44,364 nt of DNA from Bacteroidota bacterium (lineage in GTDB: Bacteria > Bacteroidota > Bacteroidia > B-17B0 > B-17BO). The DNA is taken from contig JANXRU010000166.1 in the NCBI GenBank assembly GCA_025356715.1, positions 1 through 44,364 on the forward strand, in the 5' to 3' direction. Shown piece after piece: positions 26,384 through 33,565 of this stretch (position 1 is its first letter; each line of letters opens with the position of its first letter). The notes under the pieces were generated by a model. It ran no database searches. It was not told where the DNA came from and was given only the letters and a program-made list of their open reading frames with translations. The position numbers were made by a program, and so were the translations under genes.

Positions 26384-26415
26384 CAAATATACGAAATCAA
26401 AAAGTATAATACAAA
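26384..26415 (-). promoter_or_regulatory. Promoter of T9SS cargo paralogue A
   Basis: On the minus strand: TTTG (26412-26415), a 20-bp spacer, then TATATTTG (26384-26391), an exact TAnnTTTG match. The leader to the ATG at 26355 is about 22 nt. The -33 box overlaps the terminator of paralogue B. Confidence 0.65.
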
Positions 26416-26444
26416 AAAACCAACCCATATTTGGGTTGGTTTTT
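26415..26444 (-). terminator. Terminator of T9SS cargo paralogue B
   Basis: 13-bp perfect stem, 26415-26427 with 26432-26444 (core CCAACCCA and TGGGTTGG), 4-nt loop. On the minus strand it is followed by a T-run. It lies 24 bp beyond the stop codon at 26469. Confidence 0.85.
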
Positions 26445-26468
26445 GTTAATTAATCAGTTCTACAATTA

Positions 26469-27737
26469 TTATTCAGAAATCATTTTTTTAGTAGATGTCT
26501 TTCCATCCACGCTTAATGTATAGTAGTATAAACCTGCAGCATAAGAACCTAACTTAACCGTATGAGTTCCTGTATTAGAAGATACTTTTTCAGAAGATAT
26601 TATTCTGCCTGTTACATCAGAAACTGTAAAGCTAACTGAATTAGCATCTTTGGCTAATTGGTATGTAACGGTTGCGTCTTTAGTAAATGGATTTGGAGCA
26701 TTTTGATTTAAGGCAAAACCATAACTTTCCAATTCATTTATTCCAACATTCGCTACCGATAATCTATAGCCAATGTCATGGTTTTCATACTGAAAAGGGT
26801 CAGTATAACCATATGTTGGAATTAAAAACCCATTCCAACCGGTTGAACTAATGTTATATCTTGTGTCTGTAGATAACAACATGGAATTATTCATATCTGA
26901 TGTGTAATCACCAGATACTCCATAGATTGTTGGAGCTGTACTTGCACCGTTTTGTTCAACTGACATTATCCAAAAAATATTTTTCGAATGTCCGTTATAT
27001 AAGGTGTCTTGGGGAGTCCAAGTGTATCCTGGTTTGTAAGAAATAACCGTACCTACTTTTTTTGAATTTGTAAAAGGAGCTACACCTGGAACGGCAACTT
27101 TAATTTGCTTGTAAAGACCCCCTGCACATGTGTCATTTATGGTTAATGCGTATGCGACACGTTTCAAAATGGTAATACTTGGTTTTAACTTGTTAGTTAA
27201 ATAGTTGTATTCAATGTCTTGATAAGGGAAAGCTGGAGGCCCAGTTAAAGAGTAGTCCAAAGTGTGATTTTCTGCAATCAATTCAACAATAACAGAATCA
27301 ACTAAAGAGTTTGCTGTATGTCTTTCGTAGGCATAACCAAAACTAACTGAGTCAATGTTGTAAGTAGTTGTTTTATTGGGAATAGTTGGTGAGGCAATAA
27401 AATATGGGTCAAGGTAATTAGCTGCCTTATGATATCCTGGGTTTACTTCAACATTTGCAGAGGTAAATCCTAAAATAATAGTTGAATCAGGAAATATAGG
27501 CATAAAACCTCCAATTGCAGTGCCTGGAGATACCGCTTGAAGGAAATCTAAATAATTAAACCAAGTAGATGTAATAGAGGTTGTTTTCTGTGCTGTCATT
27601 GTATTACGTAACTGACTTAAGTTATGTCTTTTTAAAGGACTTACAGGCTCTGTAGGAGCAGTTATTAATGTGTTTTTATATTGGGCATTTGCCAATATCG
27701 AAAACAATAAAGCGGTTGATAGTAAGGTTTTTTTCAT
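26469..27737 (-). CDS. T9SS-sorted secreted protein, paralogue B
   Basis: A 422-residue exported protein with a signal peptide (residues 1-18, ending ILANAQ), a beta-rich central region with no recognised catalytic motif, and a type A T9SS sorting domain from about residue 335. The tail (NQNAPNPFTKDATVTYQL, VSDVTGRIISSEKV, GLYYYTLSVDGKTSTKKMISE) is nearly the same as that of paralogue A, while the central regions differ much more. Function is unknown; surface-attached or released proteins of this type are common in Bacteroidota. It has its own promoter and terminator. Confidence 0.88.
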   Translation of the reverse strand: MKKTLLSTALLFSILANAQYKNTLITAPTEPVSPLKRHNLSQLRNTMTAQKTTSITSTWFNYLDFLQAVSPGTAIGGFMPIFPDSTIILGFTSANVEVNPGYHKAANYLDPYFIASPTIPNKTTTYNIDSVSFGYAYERHTANSLVDSVIVELIAENHTLDYSLTGPPAFPYQDIEYNYLTNKLKPSITILKRVAYALTINDTCAGGLYKQIKVAVPGVAPFTNSKKVGTVISYKPGYTWTPQDTLYNGHSKNIFWIMSVEQNGASTAPTIYGVSGDYTSDMNNSMLLSTDTRYNISSTGWNGFLIPTYGYTDPFQYENHDIGYRLSVANVGINELESYGFALNQNAPNPFTKDATVTYQLAKDANSVSFTVSDVTGRIISSEKVSSNTGTHTVKLGSYAAGLYYYTLSVDGKTSTKKMISE

Positions 27738-27764
27738 TTTGTATAAATTTATAATTATTTAACA

Positions 27765-27795
27765 CAAATATAACAAACCAAATACATACTTCAAA
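27765..27795 (-). promoter_or_regulatory. Promoter of T9SS cargo paralogue B
   Basis: On the minus strand: TTTG (27792-27795), a 19-bp spacer, then TATATTTG (27765-27772), an exact consensus match. It predicts a leader of about 22 nt before the ATG at 27737, the same geometry as paralogue A. Confidence 0.65.
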
Positions 27796-27837
27796 TTTAT
27801 AATCAATCATTTTACCTCAATTTATCGGATTTAACAA

Positions 27838-27870
27838 TTGATGAAAATACAACCAATCATTGTATATTTG
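27838..27870 (+). promoter_or_regulatory. Candidate promoter of the thioesterase quartet
   Basis: TTG (27838-27840), a 22-bp spacer, then TATATTTG (27863-27870), an exact -7 match. The box ends only 4 bp before the ATG at 27875, so transcription would begin at or next to the start codon. Confidence 0.45.
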
Positions 27871-27874
27871 AAAA

Positions 27875-28291
27875 ATGCTAATCAATAAGACAGAACAATT
27901 CATAAAATTCAGCGAAGTTGATTCTCTTCGCGTAGTATGGCACGGGCATTATGTTCGTTATTTCGAGGATGGCAGAGAAGCATTTGGAAAACAATTCAAT
28001 CTAAGTTATTTGGATATTTACGAGCATGGGTTTGCTGTTCCTTTAATTGATTTGGAAGTTAAATTTAAACGAGTTTTAGAATACGGTGATACTGCGCTTA
28101 TTGAAACTCGTTTTGTGAATTCGGCTGCGGCTAAACTAATTTTTGAATACTCCGTTTCAAGCCTAAAACATGGATTTGTTGCTTGTACTGGCAAAAGTAC
28201 TCAGGTATTTATGGAGCCTATTTCAAAAGAATTACACATTACAAATCCTTCGTTTTTCGAAAAATGGAAACAAAAATGGAATATTCTTTAA
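27875..28291 (+). CDS. Acyl-CoA/ACP thioesterase (4HBT hotdog family)
   Basis: A 138-residue hotdog-fold thioesterase. The 4HBT active-site segment is near the N terminus: D16 in FSEVDSLRVVWHGHYVRYFED, followed by the helix carrying E31. These enzymes hydrolyse acyl thioesters; members of this subfamily occur in aryl-polyene and flexirubin clusters. The start is well placed, since the motif begins only 12 residues in and there is no later Met before it. It is first of four plus-strand genes with LolA-like, lipoprotein and dehydratase genes, which suggests polyene-type lipid or pigment metabolism. Confidence 0.85.
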   Translation: MLINKTEQFIKFSEVDSLRVVWHGHYVRYFEDGREAFGKQFNLSYLDIYEHGFAVPLIDLEVKFKRVLEYGDTALIETRFVNSAAAKLIFEYSVSSLKHGFVACTGKSTQVFMEPISKELHITNPSFFEKWKQKWNIL

Positions 28292-28349
28292 TGCAACTTC
28301 TTAACACTTTTTACAAATACCTTTTCTTTTTAATTTCTATTTTTAAAGT

Positions 28350-28973
28350 ATGAGAAATTTATTTTTTATAATTCTATTGTGTCCATTTGTAAATGCAGCT
28401 CAATCTTATAAGTTGGTGAAAGATTCTGTCGCTTTAAAACTTAAAATAGAGGCAATGAGCAAGGCTACAACTAGTATAGAGAGCGATTTTACTCAAGAAA
28501 AGAGTTTGAGTGTGCTTTCAGAAAAAATAATCAGTAAAGGGCATTTTGTTTTTAAAAAGGATAATTTATTGCGTTGGGAATATCAAACGCCTTCCAAATA
28601 TTTAATCGTCATTAATAAAGAAAAAATCATCATCAAAGATGAAAAGAAAACGTCTAAATACGATATGAATAGTAATAAAGTGTTTAAAGAAATTAATGAC
28701 ATTATGTTGTCATGCGTGCAAGGAACCATTTTTAAATCAGCAAAATTTAAAACTATTTATTTTGAAAACGATAAACAGTATAAATTGGAATTGTGGCCAC
28801 AGGTAAAAAACATGAAAGAAACTTTTAAAAAGATTAATTTGTATTTTGATAAAACCGTAACTTCGGTAACTAAAATGGAAATGATTGAAAGTAATGAAGA
28901 TTTAACTTTATTAGATTTCACTAATAAAAAAATAAATGGGCCTGTTCTCGAAACGATATTTACTGTTAAGTAG
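28350..28973 (+). CDS. LolA-like outer-membrane lipoprotein carrier protein
   Basis: A 207-residue exported protein with a signal peptide (residues 1-16, ending NAAQ). The mature chain follows the LolA fold: SIESDFTQEKSLSVLSEKI, SKGHFVFKKDNLLRWEYQTP, then SKYLIVINKEKIIIKDEKK and a C-terminal KMEMIESNEDLTLLDFTNKK segment. LolA-type proteins carry lipoproteins or hydrophobic molecules across the periplasm. Divergent copies like this one are a standard part of aryl-polyene/flexirubin loci and are thought to handle the pigment lipid or its anchor. Its 3' end overlaps the next gene by 38 bp, so the genes are translationally linked. Confidence 0.82.
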   Translation: MRNLFFIILLCPFVNAAQSYKLVKDSVALKLKIEAMSKATTSIESDFTQEKSLSVLSEKIISKGHFVFKKDNLLRWEYQTPSKYLIVINKEKIIIKDEKKTSKYDMNSNKVFKEINDIMLSCVQGTIFKSAKFKTIYFENDKQYKLELWPQVKNMKETFKKINLYFDKTVTSVTKMEMIESNEDLTLLDFTNKKINGPVLETIFTVK

Positions 28974-29607
28974 TGTACTTTTTTTAGTACTTGTATCGTG
29001 TCGTATTTCTAAATATAAAAACAAAAGTGGCGACAGAGTTTTGATTACTAAAGAGTTAATGACTCCTGTTTTGTTGCCAAATCAGCCCTTAAAGTTTAAA
29101 GCAACCATTGATGTGTTAAAAAACCATTTAACGGGTATTTTAATTGTGAAACAAACGGATTCTGTTGCTACACATTTTATTTTTGTTTCGGAGTTAGGGA
29201 TGAAAATGTTTGACTTTATATATAAAGATAACCGAATGGAAGCCGCATACGTTTTTGAGCCATTAAATAAGCCGAAATTAATAAATTCGTTAATGCGAAA
29301 TTTGGAAGATATGACACTGATTGATATTTTTAGTAGAGGAGTTGGCTCTGTTTGTGTTAAATTAAAAGAAAATAATAAATTATTTAGTATAGAAAAAATG
29401 TACACTAATAATCAAAAAAAATACTTAATAACCGATTCCTTAACACATTTGTATAGGCAAGAAATTTTTAATCATAATTGGAAATCTTCATTAATAAACT
29501 ACACATATAATACAGTTACTAAAAATTACAGCCAAATTAAATGTATCCAATATGGCTTAGTAAAAATACATATTGAATTAAATGAAATTATTCCAACAAA
29601 TGACTAA
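28936..29607 (+). CDS. Predicted lipoprotein, LolB/DUF3261-like
   Basis: A 223-residue lipoprotein with signal MGLFSKRYLLLSSVLFLVLV and modified Cys22 (LVSC). The mature domain is antiparallel beta (PLKFKATIDVLKNHLTGILI, FVSELGMKMFDFIYKDNRM), the pattern of LolB or the DUF3261 lipoproteins that sit beside a LolA-like gene in aryl-polyene loci. Identity is inferred from position, lipobox and strand pattern, not from a firm motif. It overlaps the LolA-like gene by 38 bp and the dehydratase by 8 bp. Confidence 0.6.
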   Translation: MGLFSKRYLLLSSVLFLVLVSCRISKYKNKSGDRVLITKELMTPVLLPNQPLKFKATIDVLKNHLTGILIVKQTDSVATHFIFVSELGMKMFDFIYKDNRMEAAYVFEPLNKPKLINSLMRNLEDMTLIDIFSRGVGSVCVKLKENNKLFSIEKMYTNNQKKYLITDSLTHLYRQEIFNHNWKSSLINYTYNTVTKNYSQIKCIQYGLVKIHIELNEIIPTND

Positions 29608-29980
29608 TACTTTTTTATTAAACGATTTTTATACGATTGATCATCAAGCAACATCTGATGATGGAAAAGTAACCGCTACGATTTTGTTAAATGAGAATCA
29701 TGCCATATTTAAAGGTCATTTTGAGGAAATGCCTGTTGTGCCAGGTGTTTGTCAAACACAAATTATCAAAGAGATTTTACAAGAACATACCAAGCAAAAT
29801 GTAATGCTTTCAAAAGGTATAAATATAAAATTTACAGGAATGATTGTACCCCACTTGCATCCTAAAGTATCCGTTGAATTAACAGTGAAACAGGATAATA
29901 GTATTTATACCGTTGATGCTAAATTGTATTTTGAGTCCACAATTTTCACAAAATTTAAAGGGGAATTTATTTTAGTGTAG
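29600..29980 (+). CDS. FabZ-like 3-hydroxyacyl-ACP dehydratase
   Basis: A 126-residue hotdog protein. The start at 29600 (MTNTFLLND) is chosen over an in-frame ATG six codons upstream because it forms a short ATGACTAA overlap with the preceding stop. The dehydratase signature is HAIFKGHFEEMPVVPGV with catalytic His40. The acidic residue that follows four positions after PGV in FabZ (Glu) or FabA (Asp) is Gln54 here (PGVCQTQIIKEIL). I recall the same Gln in related Bacteroidota pigment-cluster dehydratases, so it may be a clade feature. It could act in polyene-chain formation or be a binding-only homologue. Its 3' end overlaps yraN by 14 bp, tail to tail. Confidence 0.8.
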   Translation: MTNTFLLNDFYTIDHQATSDDGKVTATILLNENHAIFKGHFEEMPVVPGVCQTQIIKEILQEHTKQNVMLSKGINIKFTGMIVPHLHPKVSVELTVKQDNSIYTVDAKLYFESTIFTKFKGEFILV

Positions 29981-30332
29981 GATAAAAAGCACTTTCGATA
30001 TGTTCAACGGTTAGTTCGTTTGAATTTTGAATAATTGAAATAATATCAAAACGTGTTTCTAGGTCAATATTATTTTCAATAATATATGCATGAGCTGCCT
30101 TAATTAGGTTTTTTTGTTTTTTTATCGTTACAAATTCTTCTGGATTCCCAAAAGCATTTCCAGCTCTTAATTTTACTTCTATAATAACAAGTGTTTGGTT
30201 TATAAAAGCCACTACATCGAGCTCTAAGTGTTTTGATCGCCAGTTTTTTGCTAAAATTTGGTAGCCATGTTTTATTAGGTAAGCTACAGCAATCTCTTCA
30301 CCCGCATTCCCTTTTTCAGTATTATTTGACAT
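29967..30332 (-). CDS. YraN family (UPF0102) endonuclease-like protein
   Basis: A 121-residue protein of the YraN family, distantly related to restriction and Holliday-junction nucleases. The N-terminal KGNAGEEIAVAYLIKHGYQIL and the core LELDVVAFINQTLVIIEVKLR are visible. The latter holds the E/D...EVK metal-site pattern of the PD-(D/E)XK fold. Length is normal. Biological role is not established; an effect on DNA processing is often assumed. It is a single gene, convergent with the dehydratase gene. Confidence 0.88.
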   Translation of the reverse strand: MSNNTEKGNAGEEIAVAYLIKHGYQILAKNWRSKHLELDVVAFINQTLVIIEVKLRAGNAFGNPEEFVTIKKQKNLIKAAHAYIIENNIDLETRFDIISIIQNSNELTVEHIESAFYPTLK

Positions 30333-30393
30333 AGTTTTTATTTTCTAATTAAAAATAACTAATTTAGTGTAATATTTTTAAAACAAAAACTAA

Positions 30394-31035
30394 ATGAACA
30401 AAATTACATTATTAGCAGTAAGTCTTACTTTATCAGTAATGGCGGTTGCGCAAAGCTATGAAGGCAGCGTAGAATTCAAAATGGAAACTACTAAAGATAC
30501 AACAACAAACATTTATTATGTAAAAGGAAATAATGTGAAGTTAGATCAACTGGGTCGTAAATCTGGAAAAGTAGAAGGTAGTTTTGTGTTTGACTTAGCT
30601 GCAAACCAAGTTAAATTTGTAAACCCAATACGCAAAGTTTGGGGAGAACACAAAAGTGAAACAGTTCCTGTTATAAAGGGCTCATGCGTTTCTTCTAAAG
30701 GAACTGGTACTAAGTTGATTCAAGGTCAAAAATGTATTGAGTATGTTGTGAAAAATACAGAAGAAAATACTCAAATTACGTATTGGATTTCAGTAGGAAA
30801 ATACGATTTCTTTATGCCTTTAGTTAAATTATGGAATAGAAAAGACAAACAAAGTATTTATTTTAATCAAATTAAAGATTTGCCGAAAGGATCTATGCCA
30901 TTAATGTCTGAAGAAGTATCTATTTCTGAGATGAAAACAATTAGCAAATTAGAAGTTTCAAAATTAGGTAAAGGAACAATAGACGCCTCTAAAATTTCAA
31001 TCCCAGGAGATTATAATAAATTCGAACAGAAGTAA
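30394..31035 (+). CDS. DUF4412 domain secreted protein
   Basis: A 213-residue exported protein with a signal peptide (residues 1-19, ending AVAQ). The mature part starts YEGSVEFKMETTKDTTTNIYYVKGNNVKLD, the typical opening of DUF4412, followed by a central Cys pair (GSCVSSKGTGTKLIQGQKC) and YWISVGKYDFF. The family is beta-rich, periplasmic and of unknown function, with distant resemblance to LolA-like lipid binders. It is monocistronic, with a terminator 26 bp after the stop. Confidence 0.75.
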   Translation: MNKITLLAVSLTLSVMAVAQSYEGSVEFKMETTKDTTTNIYYVKGNNVKLDQLGRKSGKVEGSFVFDLAANQVKFVNPIRKVWGEHKSETVPVIKGSCVSSKGTGTKLIQGQKCIEYVVKNTEENTQITYWISVGKYDFFMPLVKLWNRKDKQSIYFNQIKDLPKGSMPLMSEEVSISEMKTISKLEVSKLGKGTIDASKISIPGDYNKFEQK

Positions 31036-31060
31036 TTACATTTCTTTACGGTCTGTTATT

Positions 31061-31083
31061 AAAAGCCCTTTTTTAGGGCTTTT
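31061..31083 (+). terminator. Terminator after the DUF4412 gene
   Basis: 9-bp stem, AAAAGCCCT (31061-31069) with AGGGCTTTT (31075-31083), 5-nt loop and a following T-run. Confidence 0.9.
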
Positions 31084-31191
31084 TTTGTTTTTAAATTGTT
31101 TTAGTTGTTCTATCTGATTTACGGAAAACTAGAGCGTAAAAACTAGAGATTATTTACTATACTTTAGTAAGAACTTAAAACCTAAAACCAA

Positions 31192-32430
31192 ATGAAAACA
31201 ATAATTACGCTTATCTCTACTGTTTGCTTATCGGCTTTTGCCATTGCACAAACATACCCAATTGGTCATATGAGTATTAATTTTAAAGATGCCTCTAGGG
31301 CAGCTGGCGGATATACTATTACGGGAGGTGTTCTAATGACTGGCACTGGAAGAACTGTTGGCGCCGAAGTTTATTACCCTGCTGTTTCTGCTGGAACTAA
31401 TGTGGCTGTAGCTTCTGGCACGTTCCCCATAGTAGTAATTGGGCATGGGTTCGTAATGACGTATGATAATTACGATAATATTTATAATGCACTTGCTGCT
31501 AAAGGTTATATTGTTGCACTTCCTAGAACAGAAGGGTCAACGTCTCCAGTGCATAGTGATTTTGGTCAAGATTTGCGTTTTTTATCGTCACAGTTATTAG
31601 CACTTAATTCAACATCTACTCCTTCAGCAGTTGCAATTTTCAATGGTAAAGTAGGTGTAACTTCTGCTATTGGCGGTCATTCTATGGGCGGCGGGTGCTC
31701 TTTCTTGGCGGCAGCCAATAATGCAACTTTGACTTGTTTGTTTAATTTAGCGGCAGCAAATTCAAATACAGCAGCCGTTTCTTCTATTCAATCAGCTAGT
31801 ATGGTAACCGTGCCAACGCTTGTTATTGGCGGACAAAAAGATTGCGTTGCGGACACTACTTCTAATCAAAATTTAATGTATAATAATACTGCTTCTGCGG
31901 TAAAGTTTAAAGTTATACTAAAGGATATTACGCATTGCGATTTTGGAAACGGAACAAGTTCTACATGTACTTTAGGGCAAGGGTTTTCTGGTTGCGGAAA
32001 CACAATTTCTAATGTATCCGCCTTGAATCGTTATATGACTTATTTAGAGCCGTTTTTAGCAAAGCTTTTAAAAAATGATTGCGCAAAAGGACAGCAATTT
32101 ATGGATACAATTCAAGCACCGTCAACTGTTAGAGTTGGACGAAGAATCCAAGGTTCTATAGCATGTATCACAACTTCAGTAAATGATTTAGGTAATGAAA
32201 ATACACTATCTGTTTTTCCAAATCCAACAACCCATTTATTACATGTAAATTGTTCAACTAAAAAAGCTCAAATTAGTCTTTCAAATATTTTAGGAGAAGA
32301 AATTGCTATCGACTATACAACAACTATAACGGGATTCACTTTAGATGTTCAGAATTTGAATAAGGGCATATATTTTATTAATGTGTTTTCTGGGAATACT
32401 GTAAAGTCAGAAAAATTTATTAAACTATAA
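31192..32430 (+). CDS. Secreted alpha/beta hydrolase with T9SS sorting domain
   Basis: A 412-residue exported hydrolase. Residues 1-20 are a signal peptide. The alpha/beta-hydrolase domain (about 40-300) has the oxyanion turn VVIGHGF, nucleophile S164 in GGHSMGGG, a likely acid at D217 or D221 (GGQKDCVAD) and H248 (ITHCDFG). The order and spacing resemble chlorophyllase- or PET-hydrolase-like dienelactone-type esterases; the many cysteines suggest disulfides. A type A T9SS sorting domain occupies about 330-412 (SVFPNPTTHLLHVN, LNKGIYFINVFSGN). The enzyme is therefore expected on the surface or outside the cell. Substrate is unknown. Confidence 0.85.
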   Translation: MKTIITLISTVCLSAFAIAQTYPIGHMSINFKDASRAAGGYTITGGVLMTGTGRTVGAEVYYPAVSAGTNVAVASGTFPIVVIGHGFVMTYDNYDNIYNALAAKGYIVALPRTEGSTSPVHSDFGQDLRFLSSQLLALNSTSTPSAVAIFNGKVGVTSAIGGHSMGGGCSFLAAANNATLTCLFNLAAANSNTAAVSSIQSASMVTVPTLVIGGQKDCVADTTSNQNLMYNNTASAVKFKVILKDITHCDFGNGTSSTCTLGQGFSGCGNTISNVSALNRYMTYLEPFLAKLLKNDCAKGQQFMDTIQAPSTVRVGRRIQGSIACITTSVNDLGNENTLSVFPNPTTHLLHVNCSTKKAQISLSNILGEEIAIDYTTTITGFTLDVQNLNKGIYFINVFSGNTVKSEKFIKL

Positions 32431-32449
32431 GTTAACCTTAATTTACTTA

Positions 32450-32489
32450 CTTAAAACCCCCAAATGAATAGTCATTTGGGGGTTTTAAG
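32450..32489. terminator. Bidirectional terminator, hydrolase/DUF4340 genes
   Basis: 18-bp perfect stem, 32450-32467 with 32472-32489 (core ACCCCCAAATGA), 4-nt loop. It lies between two convergent genes and can serve both. Confidence 0.85.
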
Positions 32490-32512
32490 AATGTTAGTTT
32501 ATTAGTTCGATT

Positions 32513-33535
32513 TTATCGTTTTAAAAAATAGCCATAAGTTTGGAGCATTTTACCAAACACATAGTATTGAGCTACGCCATAATCTTTTCCGTTATTATAA
32601 CGTATAAATAATTTATCTGGATCGTATTTATAATTAACACCATACTCTTCGTTTTTAGTTTTTATAGGAAGTTTATGAAAAAATTCACAAATCGTTGGCT
32701 TATTTTCTCGGTCAATAACGGTCATGGTAGCAAATGGAATAGCCGATTTAGAAAGAGAATCTAATAAAGGATCATTTTTCTCTAAAACAATTTCGCAATT
32801 AATATTTTGAAAATAAGCGATGTATTGTTTCAATTTTCCTTCATCAAACAAGAGTTGAGCTCCCTTACTTGTTTTTAATCCGAAGCGTTGCATACTAAAC
32901 AAGTCTAATACAAAGGATGAATCAGGTATTTCATGTAAGTCTAATTTAATTTGTTTTATTTGTGGCGGACTATAGCTCATCACAATACGATCTCTCCAAT
33001 CTAACTCATAGGTATTATAGCGAGTGGTTAAAAAACCGTCAAAGCCTGGAATGTGTGTAATAAATGGTTCTTCGTAGTTTTCATTTGTTTCTAAATTAGT
33101 CAATAACATGTATGTGCCCAAATGATCTTGCGTGGTGTGTCCAACATAATACTGTTTTATTTTTTCGCCTTTACTATATATTTCTATTTTAGTAGAACGA
33201 GCGGCCATAATTTTTAGTACATTTTTTTTACCTGTTTTTGATACGGGAGATTGCACTTCAACCATTCTCATAGTATATAAAAGTAAAGTGATTGCATCTG
33301 GACGAACATGGTATTTTTTATTTAGCATCCAGCCTTCTTTAGTTTTCTCTAGTAAAATGGATCTACCTTCTTTATCTGCTAAAAATATTTTATCTACAGC
33401 GCCTGTATCTTTTACAGGGAAGTTACTCGCTTCCTTATCAATAGTGGTTGTGCCGCCTTTACTTTTATAAAAATAGATAGCAATACTTGATAAAATTATT
33501 AAAATAGCAATGGTTATGAGTGATGATTTTTTCAT
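32513..33535 (-). CDS. DUF4340 domain protein, gldG neighbour
   Basis: A 340-residue protein with one N-terminal membrane helix (LITIAILIILSSIAIYFYKS) and an exported DUF4340 domain. That domain has two similar halves typical of the family: FPVKDTGAVDKIFLADKEGRS...GWMLNKKYHVRPD near 40-80, and IKQIKLDLHEIPDSSFVL near 200. DUF4340 genes often follow gldF/gldG-type ABC export genes and are presumed to be part of the same complex. Here it starts 30 bp after gldG. Its role is not experimentally defined to my knowledge. Confidence 0.78.
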   Translation of the reverse strand: MKKSSLITIAILIILSSIAIYFYKSKGGTTTIDKEASNFPVKDTGAVDKIFLADKEGRSILLEKTKEGWMLNKKYHVRPDAITLLLYTMRMVEVQSPVSKTGKKNVLKIMAARSTKIEIYSKGEKIKQYYVGHTTQDHLGTYMLLTNLETNENYEEPFITHIPGFDGFLTTRYNTYELDWRDRIVMSYSPPQIKQIKLDLHEIPDSSFVLDLFSMQRFGLKTSKGAQLLFDEGKLKQYIAYFQNINCEIVLEKNDPLLDSLSKSAIPFATMTVIDRENKPTICEFFHKLPIKTKNEEYGVNYKYDPDKLFIRYNNGKDYGVAQYYVFGKMLQTYGYFLKR

Positions 33536-33565
33536 TTTGAAATAAGATTAGAATTGTAACGTGAA

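Noticed and set aside
31160..31167. TACTTTAG as -7 box for the alpha/beta hydrolase gene
   Set aside because: One mismatch and no TTG at the right distance, so not strong enough to list.
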